Origin: Wyeomyia smithii
Lineage: Eukaryota; Arthropoda; Insecta; Diptera; Culicidae
Direction: 5' to 3'
Length of the DNA stretch: 64,000 nucleotides
NCBI RefSeq assembly: GCF_029784165.1
Contig: NC_073695.1
Coordinates: 7,610,183-7,674,182, forward strand
Under the pieces are notes generated by a model. It had not been told where the DNA came from and did not search any database. It saw nothing but the letters and a program-made list of their open reading frames with translations. The position numbers were made by a program, and so were the translations under genes. Positions within the stretch are counted from its first letter, which is position 1, and every line of letters begins with the position of its first letter. This document shows, piece after piece, positions 1 to 10,111 of the stretch.

Positions 1-59
1 ACCCCCTTTTTATATAATGACTTTGCTGATTTCATAAAGCCAAGGTAGCTTACAATGTT

Positions 60-670
60 CGGTTGATTAGTGCCTCGCAGCGTGAAAACGATCTGGGAAA
101 CCACCGTGATGACTGCTCACCAGGTGCTCTCGTTTTCGCACATCCTTCCCACTACGTTTTCCGGAGTAGCGTCCTGCCCGCTTACTGTCAACATTTCGCT
201 TCTTACCTGCGCGAAACAAGGACAAACAATTAGCACATGCTCAGCGGTTTCTTCCGCGCCCGCACATTGTGAACACATAGGTGACTCCGCGTGCCCCAAC
301 CTGGTACTGCCTAAAGAAGCCCTGACCTGACAGTATCTCTGGCAGGTGGAGATAACCTTCCCTATGGCGATTCTCTATCCATCCGGCGATCTCCGGAATG
401 AGTCGGTGCGTCCATCTACCTTTGGTATAATTGGACCTTTCCCGCTGTCACCTGGCCATCGAAGATGACCTTCTAGTGGTTCGTATATTTCTCGTGTCAC
501 GCTGGTCGAAGCACTCTATAGCCTCTTTGACAATGATGCCAGCCAGAACGTATATTACCTCGTATGACACGGTTCGATACGAGCATGCAACCCTCAGTCA
601 CATGAGCCTGTCTGTAGGTGCTTCCAGTTTACCGCGGTAACTGAAAGTACCCAACGCTTTCAATCACACA
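60..670 (-). pseudogene. R1-clade LINE ORF2, C-terminal zinc-finger region, broken
   Basis: Read on the minus strand, 299-117 encodes a cysteine/histidine cluster (SPMCSQCAGAEETAEHVLIVC), the CCHC-type motif that ends ORF2 of R1-clade non-LTR retrotransposons. Positions 540-650 match, in inverted orientation, the segment just upstream of the same motif in the copy at 46646-47276, including the stretch before the zinc finger. Stops and frameshifts separate the pieces, so this is a dead copy. The 3' end lies near or beyond the window start. Clade assignment rests on the motif and on the ORF1 piece at 1113-1679, not on a tree. Confidence 0.7.
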
Positions 671-728
671 GGTCCGCCATACCTGAGTATGGACGTTGCC
701 ACGCTAGCTAGCAGCTTCCGCAAGAGCT

Positions 729-1010
729 TCAGGGATCGCTTTCAGGCGATAGTGCATCCTCGTTGTTCACTACGATGCCCTCTATCTCATGATGCGCTAG
801 CTCCAATTTCCTGGAATGCCAATCCTCCTTGCTGACTGACTCGCCGTAGACTTCTAAAGTTATATCGTCTGCAAAGCTCACAATCACCGCTCCCGGTGGG
901 AGCCTAAGCTTCAGCACATCGTCATACATAGCATTCCACAGTACCGGACCCAGGATGGAACCTTGTGGTAACCCTGCGGTAATCACTATAAAAAACCCTG
1001 TTGGGCTACC
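729..1010 (-). pseudogene. R1-clade reverse transcriptase fragment
   Basis: The minus-strand reading holds two adjacent RT signatures: GLPQGSILGPVLWNAMYDDV, then VSFADDITLEV with the catalytic FADD box. Only about 85 residues survive, against roughly 1,000 for a complete R1-type ORF2. It lies between the zinc-finger piece (60-670) and the ORF1 piece (1113-1679), all on the same strand, so one element has lost most of ORF2 by internal deletion. Confidence 0.72.
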
Positions 1011-1112
1011 TCCTTGTAGGTAGCTCCCTTCCCCTTTGCATCCCTCCGTAGGTCAAGGATCATTTCGCCGGTACGGTACGACAAATGGTCCGATCATCCA
1101 CACCCACATCCT

Positions 1113-1679
1113 TCAGTGGGGTTTGCCTCTCATTGCCTTCAAGACCTCCAAGTACTTAGACCCACCGGTTTTGAGTATGAGTGCGTCACCCTTACTATGA
1201 GGCTTTCGTGGTTTCTCGACGCGGTTTTCGCGTTTCCCGCTTCTGCCGCTCATCCACCACGTTAGTCTATTTTCCGCTACCCCTGGTGTCCCTGTTGAAC
1301 TTTTCTTTTTCGTGAGCCCAACATTCTCCGTTGACGGACCAGCAGGTGGGCTTGTCTCAATCAACCTCCTCTTGATGCTCGCGGGAGCCTGCTCTCCCGG
1401 AAACTTCCTTGCTCGCTTCGCGACTAGTTCTGTAGAACAGACCTTGGCAAACGACAATGCGATCATTTGTGTACATTTAGACACGGTTGCATTTTCGCGC
1501 TTGAGGGCGCTTTGGCAATTTTTAAGCTTTAGTAAAGCGGGCAATGTATGCAGTTTGCGAGGATGCGAAAATGAACGGGAATAGAAGGTGTGACTTTTAG
1601 GCTTAGAAAAAATTTTTCCTCCTCCAGACGGGACTCGAACTCGCAATCTCCGTTGTCTCCGGCAAGGTGTTTTGGCCAA
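1113..1679 (-). pseudogene. R1-clade LINE ORF1 (gag-like) N-terminal fragment
   Basis: A 188-codon minus-strand reading is lysine/arginine rich and ends with DALILKTGGSKYLEVLKAMR, a sentence typical of the nucleic-acid-binding ORF1 of R1-clade elements, just before the region where CCHC knuckles would begin. It then stops, and the RT fragment begins about 100 bp on, so the gag C-terminus and endonuclease are deleted. Its first 20 codons are read through a tRNA-like sequence (1621-1695), so the true start may lie further in. No function is expected for this copy. Confidence 0.6.
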
Positions 1680-2189
1680 TTAAACTACTGGGAAAGGTAT
1701 AAATAGATCTAAACCAAAGTCGAATCACCCTCTACTATTGTGTTCCCGCATCTCAGCACGCCAACGATGAACTGATGCCCACGGGGCTCTTCCGTGATAC
1801 GCGTTCGGAGTCTAGCCACCGACTGAGGTGTCTCATCGCTTGCGCCGCTGTAGATATAATAAGTCATTATACACTGTGTGCGTGAAGAGATCACTCTCTC
1901 AGTTATAAAAAATAAACTCCCACCGGGCAGTGTGTGCAGTTCATCGTTGGCGTGCTGAGATGCGGGAACACAATAGTAGAGGGTGATTCGACTTTGGTTT
2001 AGATCTATTTATACCTTTCCCAGTAGTTTAATTGGCCAAAACACCTTGCCGGAGACAACGGAGATTGCGGGTTCGAGTCCCGTCTGGACGAGGGAAAATT
2101 TTTTCTAAGCCTAAAAGTCACACCTTCTATTCCCGTTCATTTTCGCATCCTCGCAAACTGCATACATTGCCCGCTTTACTAAAACTTAA
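1523..2189. repeat. Long inverted repeat, about 250-bp arms, 160-bp spacer
   Basis: The arm at about 1523-1776 is matched in reverse complement by about 1936-2189. Both include the motif beginning gcatacattgcccgctttac at the outer end and gttcatcgttggcgtgctga at the inner end, with few mismatches. The spacer, 1777-1935, is unrelated to the arms. Because the left arm runs into an R1-type ORF1 on the minus strand, the right arm is a 5'-end copy of the same element in the opposite orientation and without its coding body. Confidence 0.85.
2017..2090 (+). other. tRNA-like sequence with A and B boxes (not a tRNA gene)
   Basis: The segment contains a box-A-like tagtttaattgg and a perfect box B (ggttcgagtcc) at tRNA-like spacing, with a pairable T stem (CGGG/CCCG). 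Anticodon-arm pairing is imperfect and the loop lacks the usual T33, so a working tRNA is unlikely. The mirror copy is at 1621-1695 on the minus strand, with one visible change in the T arm. It may serve as an internal Pol III promoter of the repeat. Confidence 0.55.
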
Positions 2190-3081
2190 AATGTAAATCA
2201 TATGACAAAAATGAAATTAGTTCGTAAAGTAAATTTTTAAGCGCTTTTTCAGCCGCTTCCGCCGTTTCATGAGTACAACGTAGTCGACCCTCGCACTGTT
2301 GATGCAGATGCGTAGCAATAGAAGACTCTGTTTCAACTTTCAAGAGCTTCGGAATATTGTTACGGCAGTCCGCAAACTCGATTATGGTTTCGAGCTGTGC
2401 CGACAGTGCCGCCACTATACCCCCCCATGTCTAGAAACGCAACAAGTGCGATTTATTTTGCTTCTATAGATTTATTTATTTTGGTAGTCAGCATGTGTAT
2501 TGCATCCACTGTTGACATATTGCTTAAATAGCGGAGAGGTTTTAATGTACGTTGATTCGACGTGGTAGTCAATTAATTTTTTGTCGCCCTTTTTTCTGCT
2601 TTTGGTATGAAAATTACTCCCATTTTTCTCCAATTAGCGGGTATATAATCAAGTATCAGATTGGCGTGTTTCCTGTATGATTTTGTACACCGTGAATTAG
2701 TATTTTGTGTACTGACGCAGGTAGATAGTACCATGGATATAACTCCACTAATTTTCGCGCCGTGTCGATGGAATATCTATCGAATCTTTCTGTGTTTAAC
2801 TTTCTACCAGAAGCAACAGCCTTAAGGATGGCTCCACAACGCTTCAGTACATTTTTATCAAGTCCTGTGGAAAAAATACCGGATTATAAATGCAAGCAAA
2901 TAATCTGCAATCTTCGGAAAAATATGGACGATTAGAGAAAAAGTTATGGACCAAAAACTCATTTTGAAGGGTGTTTTCCTTTCATTCAGTACTCGGTTGG
3001 ATACAACTAGAAACAGTTGAACTCTTTTAAGTAATGCAGTTCTTTTGACAAACCTTCAAATGCATACAGTTTGGTTTGCTA
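2190..3081. other. No gene recognised; AT-rich, repeat-like
   Basis: No coding region is convincing here. A minus-strand 78-codon reading at 2179-2415 has no recognisable motif. Near 2905-2960 the words tctgcaatcttcggaaaaat and gagaaaaagttatggacc recur, with changes, at 4380-4400 and 4545-4562 on the other side of the ITmD37E element. That transposon therefore sits inside an older, locally repeated sequence. Confidence 0.5.
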
Positions 3082-4374
3082 TAGACTGTTCCGAAAATTA
3101 TAAATACATCTTTTTTCTTGAATAAAACAAAAAATACAGGATTTTTCGGGTCAGTTTTATTCTGAAATATAGATAATAAGTGTTGTCTTTCCAGTTTCAA
3201 TTCAAGTTGGGATTATTTTTCGTAGGATACGCAAGTTCTCTAACTTTTCTCTTAACACTACTCATAAGCTTTTGCACAGTGTTTTCCGACCGTTTTTACC
3301 ACTTTAAGCCAATCTTTTTTAAATTTTTCAAAGTTGTCCGCTGGTTTGACATATTTTCCAGCTTTGCCTTGGTCAAAGTCCAAAAAGTTTCAATAGGGCG
3401 AATTTCAGGGCAGTTTGGAGGCTTCATCTCCTTTGGGACACATGTGACATTATTTGTTTTATACCACCCTAGTGCATCCTCAGAATAATGGCAGGAAGCA
3501 AGATCGGGCCAAAAGATTGGAGGATTTTTATGCTGCTTAACCATGGGTAACAACCTTTTCTGCAAACACTCTTTCACGTAAATTTTACCATTCATTGTGT
3601 CATTCGTAATGAATGGATGAGATATTTTCCCACCTTCACAAATTGCCTGCCAAACCATTACCTTCTTGCCGAATTTTTCGGTGTAAATGGCTTTCACTGG
3701 TCCAGGGACATCCTTTCCCGTCGGTGATGTATAAAATTGCGGTCCTGGCAGAGTCTTATAGTCCAGTTTCATGTAGGTTTCATCATCCATGATAACACAC
3801 CCCATTTTTTTGGTCAAAAGTTTGTCATAAAGCTTCCGAGCTCTCGGTTTCACAGATTCAGCTTGTTTTGGATTTCGTTTTGGCTGCTTCTGCTTCCGAC
3901 GGGTCTGCAGCCCCTATCTTTCCTTGGCACGCATAACGTTACTCGCCGAGGTTCCAAGCTTTCTCGCCACATCTCGTACTGATATTGAAGGATGCCGCTT
4001 GTAGTATTCCTTAACCTTTTTGTCCATTGTGGAATTAACAGGCCCGGGTTTTCTACCACGTCTTGGGGCATCAGTAAATGTGCACTCTTCACAATACTTC
4101 CGCAATGCGGTTTGAACTGCTCCGACACTTCTTCTCTGGCTAATCTTCTTAAAGAAAGACCACTCACGGTGCCCCATTTGTGCACAATTCGCTTTCTTTG
4201 CTCGGTAGAAAGGCCACGCATTTTCAAAATTTCGCACTAAATGTTAGAAAAAATGACAGCATCTGTTTCTTTTGGATGTAAACAACAGGACGCAGCCAAC
4301 GTTTGGTTGAATACTGTACGTTATTTAAAATGACGGTTGATCGTAAGTGTACTTATAACTATCGGAACGGTCTA
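3082..4374 (-). mobile_element. ITmD37E (IS630-Tc1-mariner, DD37E) transposon, decayed
   Basis: About 1.29 kb is bounded by imperfect terminal inverted repeats: tagactgttccgaaaattat at the left (from 3082) and its mirror, tatcggaacggtcta, at the right (to 4374). Each is flanked by a TA dinucleotide (3080-3081 and 4375-4376), the target duplication of this superfamily. The length equals that reported for mosquito ITmD37E elements. The single gene inside is broken, so the copy can move only if supplied with transposase in trans. Confidence 0.85.
3226..4237 (-). pseudogene. ITmD37E transposase, DD37E, with frameshifts and a stop
   Basis: The N-terminal helix-turn-helix part starts in one frame (LSTEQRKRIVHKWG, near 4215) and continues in another (VGAVQTALRKYC, near 4120), so there is a frameshift near 4130. 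An in-frame TAG at about 3914-3916 then interrupts the linker. The catalytic domain at 3853-3296 keeps all three acidic positions: MDDET, FWPDLASCHYS and RPIETFW, with 37 residues between the second D and the E. That spacing defines the DD37E group. Two more frameshifts near 3300 and 3265 separate the tail, which ends in a KRKVRELAY-type sequence. Catalytic residues are kept but the protein cannot be made. Confidence 0.88.
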
Positions 4375-4854
4375 TACTATCTGCAACCTTCGGAGAAATA
4401 TGGACTCAAAATATGGCTATTTTCAGCAAAAAACTAAAAATATCTTTACAACAAACAAAAATATCAAACCAATATATTCTACAAAAATGCGAGGTTTAGC
4501 AGAATAAACAAAATCTTAGAACATCTTGAATTGTTTCGACGATTACAGAAAAAGTTATGAACGAAAAACTTATTTTGGGTAGTGTTCCTCGTAAAACTCT
4601 ATTTCGTCATATCAGACGTACAAATAGAAGATTACAGTGTTCACCACTTCGTTTTTTTATAGATTTTCCTACAACTTTGCTGAAGAAAGCAATCTGGTAT
4701 TTTGAAAATTAGAAAAAATAGATTTTATATTTTTATTATTTTATATAACTATTAGGGGGATTAATCATACAACCGGAAACGCCAAAAGAAAGGTCTTGTT
4801 ATATAGAATAAACTTGCTGAAAACACTGGGTACATAAATCAATGAAGACACCCC
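4375..4854. other. No gene recognised
   Basis: AT-rich sequence whose first 250 bp repeat words seen at 2905-3000 (see that entry). I see no coding or RNA gene. Confidence 0.5.
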
Positions 4855-5015
4855 GTTAAACATACAGACGCTAGGCATAGTACGCTATGCATAATGGATG
4901 GCAGGCATACGGGCACGAGGCATATGGACGCGAAGCCGTATGTACGCGAGGCCGAATGGACGCAAGGCCAAATAGACACAAGGTCGAATGGAAGTGAGGC
5001 GGAATACGGTTTTAT
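4855..5015 (-). repeat. Degenerate 16-bp minisatellite, inverted arm
   Basis: Words such as gaggccgaatggacgc recur at about 16-bp spacing with many changes. They are the reverse complement of the cleaner array at 5466-5740, so the two arrays form opposed arms around a roughly 450-bp centre that has no recognisable gene. Confidence 0.7.
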
Positions 5016-5465
5016 CGTCATCATCATCACAGTCCTCTTTCAATAACATGTATTTCACTTCAGAGTGTCATTTGGAAAGCAATACACTCGCGGCCTCCGG
5101 CCGACTCGCTGTTCGAGCGAATGCTGTTCTTACTCGCTACCGCTCGTTCGGACTTAACTAAGGGAAAGAAACTCTGTTTGAGTAGACCTAGTAAACCAGT
5201 AGATCAGTCGTTTGTGTGTAAAAGGCCGCCGCTTCCGACGGCGGGTCGGTGGCCGGCTCGGACTGTGGATACCACGGCGGCTTAGTGCCGCCTCGTTTCC
5301 TTGCCCTCGATTATACGTCTGCGTCGCATGATTTAAAAAAAATGTTATGACGCTTTTTGTCAATCATCAAGGGTTCAACATATTTTTCGATAGATTTTGC
5401 TGCGGAATGGATGTTGCAAATCCGGAACACATAGTCACGATAATTAGATCTCATGCGATCATACA

Positions 5466-5740
5466 ATAACGTATTCGGCCTCCGTCCATTCGGCCTTGCG
5501 TCCATTCGGCCTCACGTCCATTCGGCTTCACGTCCATTCGGCCTCACGTCCATTCGGCCTCACGTCCATTCGGCCTCACGTCCATTCGGCCTCACGTCCA
5601 TTCGGCCTCACGTCCATTCGGCCTCGCGTCCGTTATGCCTTATGGCAGTATGCCTCGTATCCATTATGCCTCGCGTCTGTATGCCTAGCATACTATGCCT
5701 AACATCCAGATGCCTAGCGTCCATATGCCTCGTGTCCCGT
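5466..5740 (+). repeat. 16-bp minisatellite, about 10 clean units plus decayed tail
   Basis: The unit cattcggcctcacgtc is repeated about ten times almost exactly from 5472 to 5630. It then decays into variants with atgcctcgc cores up to about 5735. Because 16 is not a multiple of 3, all frames stay open and give period-16 peptides; these are artefacts and not genes. Confidence 0.92.
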
Positions 5741-5994
5741 CCCCAAAATCAATATTTCACAGTCAAATCTAAAACGATCACGATTTTGCGAGTTTAGACC
5801 ACTGTGCGTTTGTGTGATCTTCGAATAGGGTTTTGTGTGCTCTTGCATTGCAACTGTAGGGGTGCCTTCAATTTGTTTACAAATCAATCTCCATCCCCTC
5901 CTTCGTGATTTTACGATTTTTTCATAGTATATTCCCAATCCCAATTTGAGGGAAATTTGGCTCTGTCGAATTAACTTCCTTTTTTTTTTCTGTG

Positions 5995-7345
5995 TGGACT
6001 CATCACTGCGACCAGACCTTAGAACTATTGTGATATTGCCCAGGTGTTTTCTGTACTCCGCACTTCATATTATTGGCAGTAACACTATTGAAGTAGATGA
6101 CACGCTTATCATTCATATCAGTGCTTGTGTGTAATTACTAGGGTGGGGAATCGTTATATGGAAAAAAACGAAACTTGATAGCAGAAGGCCAGAACAAAGT
6201 TTTTTTGTTCTGTTTTAGGGCCCCAGACAATCCTAAATTTATCGGAAATCGATTGGTTTTGTCTCCGCTTGGCGCATTGCATTTCGAATTTATATGGAGA
6301 TTTGTATGAAAAAACTACTTTTTTGCATTTTCCATTCTATAGAGCTAAAAATGGCTCAAACCAAAGGTTTCATGACTTCAAATGGTAGGTTTTTTGAAGC
6401 CTAACAACTTGGCCGAAGACACTTGAGAGCTAGGGTGTCCCGAAAAAATACTAGACCTGTTCAAAGTTGAGTATGCCGAAATTTATGTTGCAAATCATTT
6501 TTTCTGCCAACACTGCCAGTGTACCAGCGTCAGTCCGACTTCCATCAGAAGTTACCTCTGAAACACGTTGTAGATTCTACCTACACCTAGAATATTGAAC
6601 TAAATTTGTTTGTTTGATCCAGCTGAGTGTATAAACTCGTTACGACAGGTTACTTCTGATGGGAATCCTAATAACGCCGGTACATTGGTAATGTTGGCAG
6701 AAAACAAGATTTTCTGCATTTTAATCGACATACTCAACTTCGAACAGCTATAGCTCTTCTTAGGGACATTCTAGTACTTCAGTGCCCTCTGCAAAGTTGT
6801 TAGACATCTGAAATTCTATACTTTAACATAATGTAGTGAATTATTAGAGTATTGTTGAGCTCTCTAGAAAGGTAAATGCAAAAAAGTAGGTTTTCCCATA
6901 TAAATTTTCATACAAATTTGAAATGCAATGCGTCAAGCGGAGACAAAACCAATCGACTTCCGGTAAGTTTAGGGTTGTTTGGAGCCCCAAAAGGAACCAA
7001 AAAAACTAGGTTCTGGAAAATCGATCATTTTTCCCCACCCTAGTTTCAAGCTTACTGCTCTACTATACCGAGCCTCTGTCCATCCTAACGATATCGCCTG
7101 GTTACTATTCCTTGGATAGAACTTTCATATTTTACTCACACCAGTTTTATTATAATAGAGACTTATTTTTGTTAGGAGGATAGTCAACAGGGGTATACTG
7201 TAGAATCCAGATTGAAGAAAGGGTACGTGGTGAGGGAGCCTGAGAAAAAACCCATGCCTAGAGTCCTTCTACTAAGATTCGAACCCACGACCACCCGCTT
7301 ACCAAAGCGGACTCTGTACCCTTGCAGCTACGGAGCTCCCCAACA
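5995..7345 (-). repeat. tRNA-headed SINE-like repeat, split by a MITE
   Basis: On the minus strand the tRNA-like head lies at about 7340-7276, with box B ggttcgaatc and a possible Thr-type (GGT) anticodon loop. The body follows at 7275-7045 and 6138-5995. The 900-bp interruption is the MITE at 6141-7040. The same head and body are continuous at 58488-59075 (plus strand), which proves the two halves belong together. A shorter copy is at 13295-13410. Confidence 0.72.
6141..7040. mobile_element. 900-bp foldback MITE with TA target duplication
   Basis: The ends are exact mirrors (gggtggggaa / ttccccaccc), each flanked by TA. Inverted similarity continues inwards for about 400 bp per arm, for example ggttttgtctccgcttg on the left and its mirror near 6920-6950, leaving only a short centre near 6570-6630. 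No ORF is present. It is inserted in the SINE-like repeat above, whose uninterrupted copy at 58488-59075 serves as the empty-site comparison. Confidence 0.85.
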
Positions 7346-7714
7346 ACTTCCTTAGTTTTTATTAGACTTTTGTTCGACCAAAGCGCGTCTTTGCTAGATA
7401 CACGCGTTTTGATTGGACCGCTTCCGTTACAAAGGGCTATGATTTTATTTGTGAATATCTGCGATGATCCCTCCAGATTTCATGTTGTCTGGAATCGGCC
7501 TTCGAAGGTCAATTGATCATGAAGTATTTTAGAATAAAAACGGTTCCCAAAGTCAATTTTCTAGGGTTCCTATAAACTTCTGTTATCTGTTACTAAGTCT
7601 CTTTCATCTTTTTTAAAATTATGGGAAAACTCATTGATCATCAAATAAAAACAGTTTATATTAGAGCACATCCGTTGAATAAATTTTAATAGGCTTATCA
7701 AAATAACAAATCAA

Positions 7715-8010
7715 CCAAAATTCAGCTTTGCTTGATGTTGAGGTAGCATTTGATAATGCATCTTCCTGCTAAATGCAAACAATTATGGAAAGGCATGGCA
7801 CCGAAAGGAATAACATTAAATGGATTCATGCCATGCTGGTTATTCGAGAAATAACTGCTCAACTGGATGGTACATCTTCAACAAGAAAAATCACTGAAGA
7901 ATGCCCGAAGGCGAGATCGCCCTTGCTATGGTCATTAGTTGTAGACGACCTTCTTCGAAGACTATCTGTAACAGGTTTTGAAGTTATTGGTTCGCAGACG
8001 AAGTACAGTT
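7715..8010 (+). pseudogene. LINE reverse transcriptase relic (LOA/I-type)
   Basis: A degraded RT can be read: LLDVEVAFDNAS (the DIEGAFDN box), then KWIHAMLVIREITAQLDG, then a box resembling CPQGGVLSPLLWSLVVDDLL with only CPKARSPLLWSLVVDDLLR kept. The sequence stops before the catalytic YADD box. The conserved wording fits LOA- or I-type LINEs better than the Jockey or RTE copies elsewhere here. No 5' or 3' end is visible. Confidence 0.65.
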
Positions 8011-8564
8011 AAAAAACTACGCACACTCCATCCAAGTGTTTCATCAAATGGATATGAAAGTGCATTATTATTCAAAAGATTTTTGTTATCAAATTCAATC
8101 AAGTTGTCGCGCACATTAACTCACATCTATAAATCGCACTTTTATTTTACATTACACTTGAATTTACCCCAGTGTTTAATCACAATGATTTTCATGTGTG
8201 AAATACTTCTAGTTGATTCGTTTTGTTTTTGCGTAACAAATGGCATGTCGTTGGTGCTTAAAGTGGAAAAAATGGTGACAGATGAGGTCAATAAAGTCAT
8301 GCGGCTTTTGAGTTCGACGATTTCCCTTAATATTCCGTAAATTTTTGCAAGGTAAGTGATTTGTGAAAGAATCAAATTCTAACCTATCTTTTTTTGTTGT
8401 AGACTCCCGAATTGATACTACAGCTTTTTGCAGTTGCTGCAAAACTACGAATTAATAACGCTTGTGTGGCAACAAGGAAGTGAAACTATTGTTATTATCA
8501 AGGTGAATACATTTCGTAAACAAATATTTAGATACGCTAGCGTATCCATTTATAACCTGTAAAG

Positions 8565-8866
8565 AAACTGCCGCTACACGTAAAGGACATTACTTGACCG
8601 GTAATTTTAAAACCTTGAGTATAAAAATAAACAAGTCAGCGGATGCAACAGGTATGAACTCATCAAATTGTATAATACATATATTATTCTAATGTGTCAC
8701 AGGCAAATGTAATAACTACAGCTCATCATCGGCGATTCCAAAGCATTTAGAAGCAGACCTAAGCAGAACTAAGGACACCCGAGAAAATATTCTTGGACCA
8801 GTGAACGTCAACGTTCCTCCATTACAAGATTACAGTTATTCTGATGAAAGCATCTTTGTGATAGAG
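8565..8866 (+). pseudogene. Possible two-exon relic of an unknown gene
   Basis: Two readings join in frame across a 51-bp intron (8652-8702) with donor gtatga and acceptor gtgtcacag: 8565-8651 and 8703-8866, about 80 codons with no stop. A second plausible 51-bp intron (8352-8402, gtaagt to tttgttgtag) lies just upstream, but the exon between them has a stop at 8481. The second exon would need a rare GC donor (gcaagt at 8867). No domain is recognised. This could be a decayed host or transposon gene, or chance. Confidence 0.25.
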
Positions 8867-8916
8867 GCAAGTATTTGTTTACTAAAACATCAATTGATTA
8901 AATTGTAATTGAAAGT

Positions 8917-8997
8917 ATCAAACGTCTTCGTCAGTGGTTTTCTGCAGCAAACTTATGCAAAAACCTGTCGAAGAATCCACTGACGAAGACGTTCGAT
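8917..8997. repeat. Short hairpin repeat (25-bp arms)
   Basis: caaacgtcttcgtcagtgg at 8919-8937 is mirrored by ccactgacgaagacgttcg at 8977-8995 with a 30-bp loop. This MITE-like hairpin lies just after the putative exon relic. Confidence 0.75.
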
Positions 8998-9009
8998 AAC
9001 CTAATTAAA

Positions 9010-10111
9010 CGTTTGGTTTGACTTTTTTTTCTTTCTTTATAGGCTTCATCAATTTTATGTTTGGTGATGAATTAGATATTCAATCACACCGAAATTGCTT
9101 GAACATCTGTTACATGAAACAAAACTGGCAAAGAGATACTGACACTTGGAGCTTAGGGGTGCTTGTCTGAGCGTCGTAAATCAACACTCTCTGGAATCAT
9201 GGCAAGCTGGCATCTCTCCAGGAAAAAAAAAACATTCAAAAAGGATCCGAAAAATTATTCTAAATCGGTCGTTTTATTGTTCAGGAGTAAACATCAGGTC
9301 ATTCGCAGCGTTTTAAGTTTTTAAAGGTAATTGAAAAATACACTCTATGGGTGTGCAGTCCAGCCAAAAACTTAGGTCTTAATTAGACCAACAATTATCT
9401 ACACCTCGTTAAATTGATGGCCCAAAACGATAGAATCAACCACTCTTGGTAAAATCCGAAGATTAGCCTCTGCATCGACTTGTGTAGCTATGAGAAGTAT
9501 TCCATTGAAAGCCTTAGATGCAATACCGCACCTTTTTCCACTTTATCAGGAGGTTTAACTACAAGCGGAAAGAACACTTTCAGGCTAAATCGGCAAGCTA
9601 ATCTAAAAGGAGAAGATCTAACAGGACACCTAACAAAAAATATTGAAAGATTTCCAAACAAACAATCTATTAAAATGGTCTGCCCAAAATTCGTAAAGGC
9701 TCACTTTGCTCCTACACAGGTCCCGGAATCAAAAAATTTTTCCTCATAAGACACTGGTCATCAACATTCCAGGCGAAAACATACGTCCTGAAAGCCCTAA
9801 ATTTTCCTTTATGCCACTCCAAACTAGTGCTGGAATGCACCCTATCGCTCCAACAACTAGTCGATAAAAATTGGGTTAATTCATACCGGGTTCGTCCAGA
9901 ACAACAACTCGCCAATTAATGATAAAATTTTTGTATAAGACTGCTGCAGCACACCTGCCGAAGATGTTCGAAACCCTATGCTTTAGTAATGTTCATTTGC
10001 ACAGCGTTTCTTAGCAGTTTTCTAATTCATTTGAAACTCAATTTAGTAATGTATTGAAGTACGTTATTATGTCACTTATTATGAAGAATCCTGCTATACG
10101 ATTATCTTCTC
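9010..10111. other. No gene recognised
   Basis: Open readings at 9480-9749 (plus) and 9712-9915 (minus) show no family motif, and frames decay on both sides. Around 9945-9980 there is a palindromic ctgctgcag next to a cgaagatgttcga word reminiscent of the hairpin at 8917-8997. I see no supported gene. Confidence 0.4.

Noticed and set aside
5453..5797. 114-codon and 68-codon readings with repeated HSASRPFG
   Set aside because: Artefact of the 16-bp minisatellite, which keeps all frames open; no start context or conservation.
7276..7340. tRNA-Thr gene candidate on the minus strand
   Set aside because: Head of a repeat found three times in the window with mismatched stems; acceptor stem not closed. 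The same reasoning excludes the tRNA-like heads at 13352-13404, 57200-57272, 58488-58551 and 62512-62590.
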